Source: an uncultured Bacteroidales bacterium
GTDB taxonomy: Bacteria > Bacteroidota > Bacteroidia > Bacteroidales > Paludibacteraceae
Direction of reading: 5' to 3'
Length of the DNA: 64,000 nt
NCBI GenBank assembly: GCA_937891975.1
Contig: CALAUA010000019.1
Location: 1 to 64,000, forward strand
Below the pieces are notes generated by a model, which saw only the letters and a list, made by a program, of their open reading frames with translations, was not told the DNA's origin and made no database searches. A program made the translations under genes and the position numbers. Below are positions 18,057-27,062 of this stretch, one piece after another; the stretch's first letter is position 1, and each line of letters starts with the position of its first letter.

Positions 18057-19301
18057 TCATACCAACTCGTGAATCACCAATCCACTACGCAATTTGGGTT
18101 CAAACCAAGTAGTCTTTGGTGGCATAATATTGCCCGTGTCTGCAATGTCTATCAGTTGCTTCATCGTCACGGGATAGAGTGCCAAAGCCATCTTCATCTC
18201 GCCACTGTCCACACGGCGACTCAGTTCGCCCAAACCACGGATACCGCCTACAAAGTCGATACGCTTATCCGAGCGCAAATCTTTGATACCAAGCAGTTTA
18301 TACAATATCAGATTCGATGAGATAGTCACATCCAACACGCCAATTGGGTCATTGTCATCATAACGACCAGCCTTAGCCGTCAGCTTGTACCACATGCCGC
18401 CCATATATAGCGCAAACACGTGCAAACCCTCTGGACGGTAGATATCCGCGCCCATTGACTCTACATCAAAATCTTCCTTCAATGCCTCCAAGAATTGCTC
18501 CTCTGTCATACCATTCAAGTCCTTCACCACACGATTGTAGTCCATGATATGCAACTGATCATCTGGGAAACATACCGCCAAGAAGTAGTTATACTCCTCA
18601 TCACCCTTGTGATTTGGGTTTTGCAACTTCTTCTCATTGCCCACCAACGCAGCTGCTGCACTACGGTGATGTCCATCGGCAATATACATCGCAGGCATCT
18701 CTGCCACCAGTTCCGTGATACGGGCTATGTCTGCTTTATCGCTAATCACCCATAGCGTATGACCAAAGCCATCCAAATCCGACACAAAGTCATACTCAGG
18801 TTCACCTGCCGACACACGTGCCACAATAGCATCCAGTTCCTCATTGTGAGGGTATGCAAAAAACACAGGCTCCACGTTCGCATTGTTCACACGCACATGT
18901 TTCATGCGATCTTCCTCTTTGTCACGGCGAGTCAACTCATGCTTCTTAATACGACCTTCCATATAGTCTTCCACCCATGCTGCCACTACTAAGCCGTACT
19001 GTGTACGACCATCCATCGTTTGGGCATACACATAGTATTGCTCCTCTTGATCTTGCACCAACCAACCTTTCTCACGAAACAAGTCAAACTGCTCACGAGC
19101 GGCCTTATACACGCGCTCATCGTGCTCATCGGTACCTACCTCGAAGTTAATCTCTGGTTTGATGATATGGTACAACGACATCTCATTACCTGCAGCCTCT
19201 GCACGTGCCTCATCCGAGTTCAACACGTCATACGGACGGCTACTCACTTGCTTCGCCAACGCTTTAGGCGGACGAATACCTCTAAATGGTTTTATCTTCA
19301 T
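18057..19301 (-). CDS. DUF1015-family protein
   Basis: This 414-residue cytoplasmic protein begins MKIKPFRGIRPPKALAKQVS and contains S-R-P-Y-D-V-L near residue 22, H-H-R-S-A-A-A near 220 and a conserved C-terminal F-V-G-G-I-R-G-L-G-E-L. These are hallmarks of DUF1015, a widespread family often encoded near serine-biosynthesis genes. No such genes are visible here and the biochemical activity is not established. It ends next to a short repeat of the GAATCGC/GAGTCCC class at 18028-18055, just before the OmpH-like gene. Confidence 0.9.
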   Translation of the reverse strand: MKIKPFRGIRPPKALAKQVSSRPYDVLNSDEARAEAAGNEMSLYHIIKPEINFEVGTDEHDERVYKAAREQFDLFREKGWLVQDQEEQYYVYAQTMDGRTQYGLVVAAWVEDYMEGRIKKHELTRRDKEEDRMKHVRVNNANVEPVFFAYPHNEELDAIVARVSAGEPEYDFVSDLDGFGHTLWVISDKADIARITELVAEMPAMYIADGHHRSAAAALVGNEKKLQNPNHKGDEEYNYFLAVCFPDDQLHIMDYNRVVKDLNGMTEEQFLEALKEDFDVESMGADIYRPEGLHVFALYMGGMWYKLTAKAGRYDDNDPIGVLDVTISSNLILYKLLGIKDLRSDKRIDFVGGIRGLGELSRRVDSGEMKMALALYPVTMKQLIDIADTGNIMPPKTTWFEPKLRSGLVIHELV

Positions 19302-19317
19302 AGTATCAAAATTTTAA

Positions 19318-19353
19318 CTCTAATACGGTAGCGGCACAGCCGCAGCCTCTAAA
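19318..19353. repeat. CTCTAA repeat with a GTAG hairpin module
   Basis: The insert GGTAGCGGCACAGCCGCAGCC folds as a GCGGC/GCCGC stem and is flanked by CTCTAATAC and TCTAAACT. It has the same plan as the modules at 6296, 27690, 28970 and 52185 and lies between the bactofilin and DUF1015 genes. Confidence 0.6.
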
Positions 19354-19725
19354 CTATTTTGTCTTTGCTGCTTGTTCCTGATTCTTTGCTCCCATTGAGC
19401 AAGTACCATTGAATATCGCATTGGGCTCTACCATCAACGTTCCCGTGATAATCTCGCCTTTCAAACGGCTAGTCGAACGCAATGCCAACGCATATTTCAC
19501 ATCTACCTTACCTTCCAGCTGCCCCATTATCTCAGCGTTTTGACACCCTGCTGTGCCCTTAATCACGCCTTGTTCTCCAATTACTAACTTACCAGAGCAT
19601 TTTACATCGCCCTCTATCGTACCATCCACACGCATGTCACTATCTGTAATCACGGTACCAATAATCTTACTTCCTGATGTCAAGGCATTATACAATGTGC
19701 CTGAATTTTGTGGTGTTGTTGCCAT
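19354..19725 (-). CDS. bactofilin (polymer-forming cytoskeletal protein)
   Basis: The 123-residue protein matches the bactofilin core (DUF583): SKIIGTVITDSDMRVDGTIE, G-D-V-K-C-S-G-K-L-V-I-G-E and a series of short β-strand repeats with regular G and V, flanked by a short disordered head and a K/A/Q-rich tail. Bactofilins polymerise without nucleotide into membrane-associated filaments that position wall enzymes. A strong promoter (19802-19832) lies 76 bp upstream. It is the first gene of the long minus-strand run, so it may lead that transcript. Confidence 0.93.
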   Translation of the reverse strand: MATTPQNSGTLYNALTSGSKIIGTVITDSDMRVDGTIEGDVKCSGKLVIGEQGVIKGTAGCQNAEIMGQLEGKVDVKYALALRSTSRLKGEIITGTLMVEPNAIFNGTCSMGAKNQEQAAKTK

Positions 19726-19801
19726 ATCGTTTTTTCTCTTTTAATTTTTCAAATTATACGCTTTTTTTCTTCACATCCTTGACTTATAGTCAAAAACTTT
19801 G

Positions 19802-19832
19802 CAAAGGTAACACTTTTTTTGCACATATGCAA
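19802..19832 (-). promoter_or_regulatory. promoter for bactofilin run
   Basis: On minus, TTG (19832-19830), 20 bp, then TACCTTTG (19809-19802). The TTG begins TTGCATATGTGCA, a dyad that recurs at several other promoters here. Confidence 0.85.
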
Positions 19833-20019
19833 ATAAAAAAGCCATTTTAAGACCATTTTCTTCCGATTTAAGACGTTTTATTATCAAAGATAATAACTTT
19901 ACCACCTAACAGCAAACAATCGCTTAAAACAAAAATTTTAACATCCCGCCAAAAACCCACATCAAACACACTACTAAAATTTTAATATATTTTAATAATT
20001 AGCATATAGTTTATGTTAG

Positions 20020-20226
20020 TTTAACACTTTCACACTTTAACATAAAAAAAAGAGTTGAATGGTATATATCGCATAAAAAATAATATTATATATACTATAT
20101 ATAATTATTATCTACCCCTGTATCCCCTAAAAAAAGTCGATTTTTCAGAAAGTATGATTTTGGTGTTTTGGCAGTATGGAGAGTAATTTCGCTCATGCAA
20201 ATATGTTAAAGTGTGAAAGTGTTAAA
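20020..20226. repeat. 25-bp perfect inverted repeat flanking 157 bp
   Basis: TTTAACACTTTCACACTTT plus AACATA (20020-20044) is the exact reverse complement of 20202-20226. Inside each arm an 8-bp period is visible (GTTAAAGT, GTGAAAGT, GTTAAAGT). The enclosed AT-rich segment holds a weak promoter-like TAATTTCG. Confidence 0.8.
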
Positions 20227-20388
20227 GTTGGATATGTTAAAAATGTTTAACTAAACATAAAACATCAATCATAAACTATTCATTTTAACCCACCACATTT
20301 ATCCCGAAGATACCCCGAAGATACCCCGAAGATAGTTCACACATAATCAACGAATATTTCAAATAGATTAAACTTTAAAAACAAAAAT

Positions 20389-20419
20389 TTGCATATTCGC
20401 AAAAATTTTACTACCTTTG
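20389..20419 (+). promoter_or_regulatory. promoter for the small membrane protein and PorE-like operon
   Basis: TTG (20389-20391), 20 bp, then TACCTTTG (20412-20419). The predicted start is near 20426, leaving a leader under 20 nt before the ATG at 20445. Confidence 0.85.
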
Positions 20420-20444
20420 CACGATTTTTGTAAAAAATTTACAA

Positions 20445-20654
20445 ATGAACGAGATTTTATTAGCCATATTAGCCATCGGCATCGCCATCCTACTACTATC
20501 ACTAGGCGTGATACTGCGGAAAGACCATAAGTTCCGCAGCGAACATATATCCCAAAACCAACGCATGCGACAAGATGGTATTCATTGCGCCACCTCACAA
20601 GATAGAGAAGTGAGAAAAAAGAATGGCGATCAACTTAAGGTAAACGATTTGTAA
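20445..20654 (+). CDS. conserved small membrane protein
   Basis: The 69-residue protein has one N-terminal membrane helix (MNEILLAILAIGIAILLLSLG) and a hydrophilic tail with L-R-K-D-H-K-F and a R-M-R-Q-D-G-I-H-C-A-T-S-Q-D-R-E stretch. I recall similar 60-80 residue proteins in Bacteroidales placed directly before an OmpA-like gene, but I know no function. The stop overlaps the next start (TAATG), so the two are translationally coupled. It lies 26 bp after a strong promoter, which confirms the start. Confidence 0.75.
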   Translation: MNEILLAILAIGIAILLLSLGVILRKDHKFRSEHISQNQRMRQDGIHCATSQDREVRKKNGDQLKVNDL

Positions 20655-22738
20655 TGACACGAAACCACATCATATTACTCCTAACGGGATTCATACTATT
20701 AAGTATGACTTCTTGTAGTTTGGCTGCACGCGTCAAAAAAGCGGACAAGAAATACGACATTGGAGAATACTACACCGCTAGCGAACAATACAAAAATGTG
20801 TATCGACGCATCCCCAGCAAAGACAAACCTATGCGTGCCCACGTGGCATTCAATCAAGCCGAATGTTATCGCATTCTCAACAACCGCAGAGCACTCAATT
20901 GCTACAAGAATGCGATCCGTTACCAATACCCCGACTCCATCGTGTATTTGCGCTATGCGCAAGCACTGCAATATCAGGGCAGTTACCGCGATGCTATCAA
21001 GCAATACGACATTTATCTCGAAGCGCATCCACAAGACTACGTTGCTATGGCAGGCAAATACGCCTGTACGCAAGTAGAAAATTGGAAAAAGCAACCATCA
21101 CGCTACAAAATTGCACCTGCCAAAGAGTTCAACGCCAAGCGTAGCAGCAACTTCAGTCCTGCTTTTACCACTAGCGAAGGAGATGCCATCTTATTCACAT
21201 CCAACCGACAAGAGCAAACCTCCAAAAGCAAGAAAAAGAACGCTGGATCTGCCGTTACTGGATATCCTACTTTCAACATCTACACCGCACGCAAAAATGC
21301 GGCTGGCAAGTGGGAAGATATCGAATTATGCGAGGGATTAGCAGGAGAAGAAACTGCCGAAGATAGCGAAGCAGAAGGCGAAGAAGGCGGCATGGGATTT
21401 CAAAAACAACTCACCACTGCCGAGATGGGAGCTGCATGCGTCAGCAGCGATGGAAAAACCATGTTTGTCACCTACTCCAAACCTATCAATGGGCAGGATA
21501 TAGGAGCTAAAATCTACACATCCAATCGAATGAGCGGAGAATGGGGAGAGGCACACGAGCTCAAACTCTTCAGCGATAGTAGTATCACGGTCGGACACCC
21601 CACCATCAACCCATCGGGCGACACACTCTACTTCGTGAGCGACGCACCAGGAGGATATGGTGGTAAGGACATATATATGGCTATTTCCAACGGCAGTGAG
21701 TGGGACGACATTCGTAACCTCGGTCCACAAATCAATACGAGCGATGACGAGCTATTCCCTTATATACGCCACGACGGACGACTATATTTCGCATCCAAAG
21801 GACACCCCGGTTATGGTGGTCTTGACCTCTTCTATGCAGAACAAAAGCAAGAACAAGAAACCAAGAGCAATGACACCATTCAGTGGAACATCTTCAACAT
21901 GGGCGCACCATTCAACTCCAATGCCGATGATTTCGGCATCACCTTTGTAGAAGGTAAAGAGCAAGGCTACTTCTCCTCCAATCGCGGACAAAAGAAGGGA
22001 TACGACCTCATCTATTCCTTCATACTTCCCGAAATGGAACTGCTTATCGAAGGTAAAGTGATGGATAACAACGGCGAACATATCACTGATGCTAATCTGC
22101 GCTTAGTAGGCAATGATGGTACCAACGTCAAGATGCAAGTACGACGCGATGGCACGTACCGCCTCAAACTCAACAAACAGACGCGATACGCCATGCTTGC
22201 TAATGCACGTGGCTATCTCAACCAAAAGCACACCTTCTCTACCGAATCGCTTACTGACAGCTATACCTATCAGCAAGACTTTGTATTAGCCCCTATATCC
22301 AAACCCGTAAAGATGGCAAACATCTTCTTCAAGTTTGGTAGTTGGGAGCTCACACCCGATTCCGAAGAAGGACTCAATGCGTTAGTCAAACTGCTCAACG
22401 ATAATCCAAATATCACAATCGAACTCGCTGCGCATACCGACCTCGTAGGCAATAATGCCGACAACCAGCAATTGTCGCTTCGCCGTGCACAATCGGTAGT
22501 AGATTACCTCATCAAGCATGGCATTGAGCAAGAGCGATTGACGGCTGTAGGTTATGGAGAAGAGAAACCTGTAGTGGTGGACGATGTGCTGCACAAGCAA
22601 TATCCATTCTTACCAAAAGATCAAGTGCTAGACGAAGCATTTATCTCTACTCTATCAGCAGACAAACAAGAAGTATGCAACTCGCTCAACCGTCGTACCG
22701 AGTTCCGCGTACTCAAAACAACATATAATTTGTATTAA
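20654..22738 (+). CDS. PorE-like OmpA-family outer-membrane lipoprotein
   Basis: The 694-residue protein contains, in order: a lipoprotein signal (L-S-M-T-S-C, Cys near residue 21), TPR-type helices (about 25-130), PD40 β-propeller blades (F-S-P-A-F-T-T near 170, YFVSDAPGGYGGKDIYMA near 335, YFASKGHPGYGGLDLFYAE near 385), a carboxypeptidase-regulatory-like domain (about 468-540), and a C-terminal OmpA peptidoglycan-binding domain (A-A-H-T-D, L-S-L-R-R-A-Q, N-R-R-T-E-F). That order is the one known for PorE, which anchors the type IX secretion machine to peptidoglycan in Porphyromonas. Relatives also occur in genomes without T9SS, so the role is inferred. Confidence 0.85.
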   Translation: MTRNHIILLLTGFILLSMTSCSLAARVKKADKKYDIGEYYTASEQYKNVYRRIPSKDKPMRAHVAFNQAECYRILNNRRALNCYKNAIRYQYPDSIVYLRYAQALQYQGSYRDAIKQYDIYLEAHPQDYVAMAGKYACTQVENWKKQPSRYKIAPAKEFNAKRSSNFSPAFTTSEGDAILFTSNRQEQTSKSKKKNAGSAVTGYPTFNIYTARKNAAGKWEDIELCEGLAGEETAEDSEAEGEEGGMGFQKQLTTAEMGAACVSSDGKTMFVTYSKPINGQDIGAKIYTSNRMSGEWGEAHELKLFSDSSITVGHPTINPSGDTLYFVSDAPGGYGGKDIYMAISNGSEWDDIRNLGPQINTSDDELFPYIRHDGRLYFASKGHPGYGGLDLFYAEQKQEQETKSNDTIQWNIFNMGAPFNSNADDFGITFVEGKEQGYFSSNRGQKKGYDLIYSFILPEMELLIEGKVMDNNGEHITDANLRLVGNDGTNVKMQVRRDGTYRLKLNKQTRYAMLANARGYLNQKHTFSTESLTDSYTYQQDFVLAPISKPVKMANIFFKFGSWELTPDSEEGLNALVKLLNDNPNITIELAAHTDLVGNNADNQQLSLRRAQSVVDYLIKHGIEQERLTAVGYGEEKPVVVDDVLHKQYPFLPKDQVLDEAFISTLSADKQEVCNSLNRRTEFRVLKTTYNLY

Positions 22739-22758
22739 CTCATAGTTCATAACTTACA

Positions 22759-23553
22759 ATGAAACAATATCTTGATTTATGCGAGCGCGTACTCCACGAG
22801 GGTACCGAGAAACATGACCGCACTGGCACAGGCACGATCTCTGTCTTTGGCCATCAAATGCGATTCAATCTCGAGGAGGGTTTCCCTTTGCTTACCACAA
22901 AGAAACTCCACCTCAAGTCTATCATCTACGAGCTGCTGTGGTTTCTCAAAGGTGATACCAACGTCAAGTACCTACAAGAGCATGGCGTGCGTATCTGGAA
23001 TGAGTGGGCAGACGAGAATGGCGAATTAGGTCCTGTTTATGGTCATCAATGGCGTTCATGGCCAGATTACCAAGGCGGACACATTGACCAGATTGCCCAG
23101 TTAGTCGAGCAGATTAAGAATAATCCCGACTCACGCCGCCATATCGTCAGTGCATGGAACGTGGCTGAGGTCAACAATATGGCTTTGCCCCCTTGCCATA
23201 CGCTATTCCAATTCTATGTAGCTGATGGTCGCCTCTCGTTGCAACTCTACCAACGCTCGGCGGATATCTTCCTCGGCGTGCCATTCAATATCGCATCCTA
23301 CGCACTGCTCTTGCAGATGATGGCACAAGTCACAGGACTCAAGGCTGGCGATTTCGTACACACCTTTGGTGATGCGCATATCTATCTCAATCATATTGAG
23401 CAAGTGAAACTGCAACTCACTCGCGACACGCGCGCGCTGCCAAAGATGCTTATCAACCCTGATGTGAAGAACCTCTTCGACTTCAAGTTTGAAGACTTCA
23501 CCCTCGTGGACTACGACCCACACCCACATATCCCAGGCGTCGTAGCCGTGTAA
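22759..23553 (+). CDS. thyA: thymidylate synthase
   Basis: The 264-residue protein has the standard ThyA length. It methylates dUMP to dTMP using methylene-tetrahydrofolate. Seen: R-T-G-T-G-T-I-S near residue 22, W-N-E-W-A-D, LGPVYGHQWRSWP, the active-site A-L-P-P-C-H-T near residue 146, Q-R-S-A-D-I-F-L-G-V-P-F-N and the C-terminal G-V-V-A-V. The gene for dihydrofolate reductase follows, which recycles the dihydrofolate ThyA produces. Confidence 0.98.
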   Translation: MKQYLDLCERVLHEGTEKHDRTGTGTISVFGHQMRFNLEEGFPLLTTKKLHLKSIIYELLWFLKGDTNVKYLQEHGVRIWNEWADENGELGPVYGHQWRSWPDYQGGHIDQIAQLVEQIKNNPDSRRHIVSAWNVAEVNNMALPPCHTLFQFYVADGRLSLQLYQRSADIFLGVPFNIASYALLLQMMAQVTGLKAGDFVHTFGDAHIYLNHIEQVKLQLTRDTRALPKMLINPDVKNLFDFKFEDFTLVDYDPHPHIPGVVAV

Positions 23554-23593
23554 TCACTAATAACTCATAGTTTATCACTCATAGTTCATACTT

Positions 23594-24082
23594 ATGTTAA
23601 ATCTCATCGTAGCAATCGCTGAAAACAACGCTATCGGCAAGGCAGGCGACCTGCTCTGCCACTTGCCAAGTGACCTCAAATACTTCAAAGAGAAGACCCA
23701 AGGATGCACCGTCATCATGGGCGAACGTACTTTCTTCTCGCTACCCAAGCACCCACTGCCCAATCGACGCAATATCGTGCTTTCCGACCGCGAGGATTTT
23801 ACATTTGAAAATACCGAAGTAGTACATTCCATCCCAGAAGCACAAGCTGCCGTAGCAGCCGATGAAGAGGCATTCATCATTGGTGGCGGTATGGTGTATC
23901 GCCAATTCTTGCCGTTGGTAGATAAACTATATATCACCCATATCCACCATTCTTGGGACGATGCCGATACGTTCTTCCCCGAGATTGACCCTGCTATCTG
24001 GCAATGCGTCAGCAAAGACCGCCATGAGGCAGATGATAAAAACCCTTATCCATACACTTTTGCTATTTATACGAAAAAATAA
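23594..24082 (+). CDS. folA: dihydrofolate reductase
   Basis: The 162-residue protein matches DHFR: IVAIAENNAIGKAGDLLCHL (substrate loop with the Leu/Asp region), S-D-L-K-Y-F-K-E-K-T, VIMGERTFFSLPKHPLPNR (NADPH site), and F-I-I-G-G-G-M-V-Y. The usual active-site Trp-x-x-P is L-C-H-L-P, where Trp is replaced by Cys/His; the acidic residue after P is at S-D-L. It reduces dihydrofolate to tetrahydrofolate. A 40-bp gap of CATAGTT-type repeats separates it from thyA, and the next gene begins 2 bp after its stop. Confidence 0.95.
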   Translation: MLNLIVAIAENNAIGKAGDLLCHLPSDLKYFKEKTQGCTVIMGERTFFSLPKHPLPNRRNIVLSDREDFTFENTEVVHSIPEAQAAVAADEEAFIIGGGMVYRQFLPLVDKLYITHIHHSWDDADTFFPEIDPAIWQCVSKDRHEADDKNPYPYTFAIYTKK

Positions 24083-24084
24083 AC

Positions 24085-26151
24085 ATGCGCAAACTTATCA
24101 TAATGGCTACACTTGCCCTACTTGCTGCCTCTTGCCAAACTAAAGAGGACGCTACCAAAGCACCTATCACCAAACCCGAAATCACCATTGAAGGCGGACG
24201 ACTAACACCCGAAGCACTTTGGGCTATGGGACGTATCAATAGTGTTCACCCTGATGAACAATCAGGGCGGATAGCATACACGGTGAGCTACTATAGCGTA
24301 GAGGAAAACCGCTCTACTTCGTGGATTCGCGTTGCGCAAGAAGAAGATGGAAAACTAGTCACTATCAACGAGTTCGTTGGTCATAGTCCTGCATGGCACA
24401 ATGGCGAACTCTGCTATATCAACGCCAAAGGCGAACTCATCATTGGCGAAAAGACGCTCACTGGCTTCGACAAAGATATAGAAGGGTTCCTGCTCTCGCC
24501 ACAAGGCGACAAGATTATCCTTATTGCTCAAGTCAAGACCGTAGCTAGCACAGCAGACAAATACCCTGACCTGCCATTGGCTTCAGGACGCGTGGTAGAT
24601 GACCTGATGTACAAGCATTGGGACGAATGGACAGAAACCGCCCCCCATCCTTTCCTATGCGAACTAAAATCTGGAGTCACGAATCACGAATCGGGAAACA
24701 AGAAACTAGAAGTAATCAACTGCCTTGACTTGCTCGAAGGTACACCTTACGAGTCGCCTATGAAGCCTTTTGGCGGTGTCGAGCAATTGGCTTGGAGTCC
24801 AGACGGCAAGACCATCGCTTATACTTGCCGCAAAAAGAGCGGATTGGAGTATGCCATCTCTACCAACTCTGATATTTATCTATATAATCTCGCAACAGGT
24901 ACACATACCAACCTCACCGAGGGCAATATGGGCTACGATACCAACCCTGCTTACTCGCCTGACGGACAATATATCGCATGGCAATCCATGGAGCGTGATG
25001 GTTATGAGAGCGACGAGAATCGACTCATGGTATGCCACCTCGCTACAGGCAAGCAAACATTCCTCAGTCGTGGGCTCAACACCAATGTAGATAGCTATTA
25101 TTGGAAAGATGACAACACGCTCGTTTTCAGCGCCGTATGGCATGCAACTGCCATGTTGTATGAAATTACTTTGCAAGGCGAGCGCACCTGTTTGACCACA
25201 GGTCAATATGACTATGTTCCTGCTGCGAATATAGGCGATACATACTACTGCCTACGCCATTCAATGCGCGAAGCAAACGAGATTTTCCGTTTCTGCAAAG
25301 GAGAAGAACCTGTGCAGATTAGCTTCGAAAACGACAACATCTACTCGCAGATAGAGATGGGTACAGTCGTGCCACGTTGGCAAAAGACTACCGACAACAA
25401 GGATATGCTCACATGGATCATCTATCCTCCACACTTCGACCCAAGCAAGAAATACCCTACTCTACTCTACTGCGAAGGTGGTCCACAATCGCCTGTTAGT
25501 CAGTTCTGGAGTTTCCGTTGGAATTTCATGATGATGGCTGCCAACGACTACATCATCGTAGCACCTAATCGTCGCGGATTACCCGGATTTGGTAATGAGT
25601 GGAACGAACAAATCAGTGGCGACTACGGAGGTCAATGTATGAAGGATTATCTTACAGCTATTGATGAGTTTGTGGCTAGCGAGCCATACGTAGATAAAGA
25701 TCATTTAGGTTGCGTAGGAGCTTCTTTTGGTGGCTTCAGCGTATATTGGTTGGCAGGACACCACAACAAGCGATTCAAAGCATTTATTGCACACGACGGC
25801 ATCTTCAACATGGAGATGCAATACCTCGAGACGGAGGAGAAGTGGTTTGCCAATTGGGATATGGGCGGTGCATATTGGGATAAGACAAATAAGATTGCTC
25901 AACGCACCTTTGCCAACTCGCCTCACTTGTTTGTAGATAAGTGGGATACGCCTATTTTGTGTATCCATGGCGAGAAAGACTATCGTATCCTTGCCAATCA
26001 AGGTATGGCTGCTTTCGATGCCGCGAAAATGCGGGGTATTCCTGCTGAGTTGCTGATTTTCCCAGATGAAAATCACTGGGTATTGAAGCCACAAAACGGT
26101 ATTCTATGGCAACGAACCTTCTTCAATTGGCTAGATAAGTGGCTTAAGTAG
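24085..26151 (+). CDS. S9-family prolyl oligopeptidase-like lipoprotein
   Basis: The 688-residue exported serine peptidase has a lipoprotein signal (L-L-A-A-S-C, Cys near residue 17), an N-terminal β-propeller (W-S-P-D-G-K near 236, Y-S-P-D-G-Q near 290) and a C-terminal α/β-hydrolase. The catalytic Ser is in G-A-S-F-G-G-F, the Asp in the H-G-E-K-D-Y region and the His in D-E-N-H-W-V. The nearest known relatives are DPP5/acylaminoacyl peptidases of Porphyromonas, which release dipeptides in the periplasm. In-frame heptamer repeats (24673-24702) add a short N-H-E-S-G-N loop near residues 196-206. Confidence 0.92.
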   Translation: MRKLIIMATLALLAASCQTKEDATKAPITKPEITIEGGRLTPEALWAMGRINSVHPDEQSGRIAYTVSYYSVEENRSTSWIRVAQEEDGKLVTINEFVGHSPAWHNGELCYINAKGELIIGEKTLTGFDKDIEGFLLSPQGDKIILIAQVKTVASTADKYPDLPLASGRVVDDLMYKHWDEWTETAPHPFLCELKSGVTNHESGNKKLEVINCLDLLEGTPYESPMKPFGGVEQLAWSPDGKTIAYTCRKKSGLEYAISTNSDIYLYNLATGTHTNLTEGNMGYDTNPAYSPDGQYIAWQSMERDGYESDENRLMVCHLATGKQTFLSRGLNTNVDSYYWKDDNTLVFSAVWHATAMLYEITLQGERTCLTTGQYDYVPAANIGDTYYCLRHSMREANEIFRFCKGEEPVQISFENDNIYSQIEMGTVVPRWQKTTDNKDMLTWIIYPPHFDPSKKYPTLLYCEGGPQSPVSQFWSFRWNFMMMAANDYIIVAPNRRGLPGFGNEWNEQISGDYGGQCMKDYLTAIDEFVASEPYVDKDHLGCVGASFGGFSVYWLAGHHNKRFKAFIAHDGIFNMEMQYLETEEKWFANWDMGGAYWDKTNKIAQRTFANSPHLFVDKWDTPILCIHGEKDYRILANQGMAAFDAAKMRGIPAELLIFPDENHWVLKPQNGILWQRTFFNWLDKWLK
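24673..24702. repeat. in-frame heptamer repeat in the S9 peptidase
   Basis: Units GAGTCAC, GAATCAC, GAATCGG and GAAACAA have a 7-bp period. They encode a hydrophilic loop in the propeller and belong to the same word class as the intergenic repeats at 18028, 55866 and 59390. Confidence 0.75.
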
Positions 26152-26154
26152 TTT

Positions 26155-26193
26155 ACGATTTAATGTTTAGTGTTTAGTGTTTAGTGTTTAGAG
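26155..26193. repeat. intergenic TTTAGTG heptamer repeat
   Basis: Four to five copies of TGTTTAG / TTTAGTG fill the gap before fabG. The repeat supplies a GTG at 26184 in frame with fabG, which makes the gene look four codons longer than it is. Confidence 0.8.
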
Positions 26194-26195
26194 AA

Positions 26196-26939
26196 ATGAT
26201 AGATTTGAACGGAAAAACCGCATTGATTACTGGTGCATCACGTGGCATTGGTCGTGCCATTGCACAGATGTTTGCTGACCATGGCTGCAACATTGCCTTT
26301 ACATATATATACGAAGTTCAAGAAGCCACCGAGTTAACCCACGAGTTGCAAGCAAAAGGTGTGCAAGTGCTCTGCATTCAAAGCGATGCAGCCGATTTTG
26401 CTGCTGCGCACGATGTAGTCAAGCAGGTAGTAGATGCGTTTGGCAAATTAGATATACTCGTCTGCAACGCAGGCATCACCCACGATACCCTGCTTATGCG
26501 TATGACGGAAGAGCAATGGGATAGCGTGCTCAGTGTGAATCTTAAATCGGTATTCAACTACTGCCATGCTGCCACTCCTCAGATGATGCGTCAACGCAGT
26601 GGTAGTATCATTGCCATGTCCTCTATTGTGGGCATTGCAGGCAACGCTGGGCAAATCAACTATGCCGCCTCTAAGGCAGGTATCATAGGACTTATCAAAT
26701 CACTGAGCAAGGAATTGGGTAGTCGCAATGTGCGTGCCAACGCTATTGCCCCAGGCTATATCCTTACTGATATGACGCGCGCTTTAGGCGATCAGGCGCA
26801 AGCGGAGATTGCCAAGATGATTCCGATGCGCCGTTGTGGCGAAGCAGAAGAGGTGGCTAAGGTAGCGCTTTTCTTGGCTTCTGACCTCTCTTCTTACGTT
26901 TCTGGTCAAGTCATCGGCGTCAATGGTGCGATGGGGTAA
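26196..26939 (+). CDS. fabG: 3-oxoacyl-ACP reductase
   Basis: The 247-residue short-chain dehydrogenase has the FabG plan: TGASRGIGRAIAQ (NADPH loop, near residue 10), L-V-C-N-A-G-I-T near 87, the S-S-I-V-G and Y-A-A-S-K-A-G catalytic Ser/Tyr/Lys, then N-A-I-A-P-G-Y-I and the C-terminal G-Q-V-I-G-V-N-G-A-M-G. It reduces β-ketoacyl-ACP in fatty-acid elongation. I set the start at the ATG at 26196, because the frame upstream is only the heptamer repeat. Confidence 0.92.
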   Translation: MIDLNGKTALITGASRGIGRAIAQMFADHGCNIAFTYIYEVQEATELTHELQAKGVQVLCIQSDAADFAAAHDVVKQVVDAFGKLDILVCNAGITHDTLLMRMTEEQWDSVLSVNLKSVFNYCHAATPQMMRQRSGSIIAMSSIVGIAGNAGQINYAASKAGIIGLIKSLSKELGSRNVRANAIAPGYILTDMTRALGDQAQAEIAKMIPMRRCGEAEEVAKVALFLASDLSSYVSGQVIGVNGAMG

Positions 26940-26940
26940 G

Positions 26941-26997
26941 CTCCAATATCCAATAGCCCAACGGGCGTCCTATATCCATTAGCGAAGCGTCCTATTT
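26941..26997. repeat. TATATCC repeat with two hairpin modules
   Basis: The word CCAATA/CCATTA alternates with AGCCCAACGGGCGTCC and AGCGAAGCGTCC, each a mini-hairpin ending GCGTCC. It matches the copies at 5784-5838. Confidence 0.75.
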
Positions 26998-27007
26998 TAT
27001 AAAAAAT

Positions 27008-27038
27008 CAACTCTTGCATTGAGAGTTGGTTTTTTTTT
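27008..27038 (+). terminator. terminator after fabG
   Basis: The stem CAACTCT/AGAGTTG with a 7-nt loop is followed by nine T residues. Its stem is nearly the same as that of the terminator at 27725-27759 on the other side of the invertase gene. Confidence 0.85.
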
Positions 27039-27048
27039 CGTAACTTCG
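27019..27048 (+). promoter_or_regulatory. weak promoter candidate for the invertase, inside the terminator
   Basis: TTG (27019-27021), 19 bp, then TAACTTCG (27041-27048), one base off TAnnTTTG. It overlaps the fabG terminator hairpin, so transcription of the invertase may depend on the terminator region itself. Confidence 0.4.
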
Positions 27049-27062
27049 CACAAAAAAATGCT

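Larger units (their letters stand above)
19726..20444. other. AT-rich divergent intergenic region with an inverted repeat
   Basis: There is no credible gene in these about 720 bp. It holds the bactofilin promoter (19802-19832, minus), a very AT-rich centre (20060-20115), a perfect 25-bp inverted repeat (20020-20044 and 20202-20226), three 11-bp units of ATCCCGAAGAT type (20301-20333) and the plus-strand promoter at 20389-20419. Confidence 0.8.
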
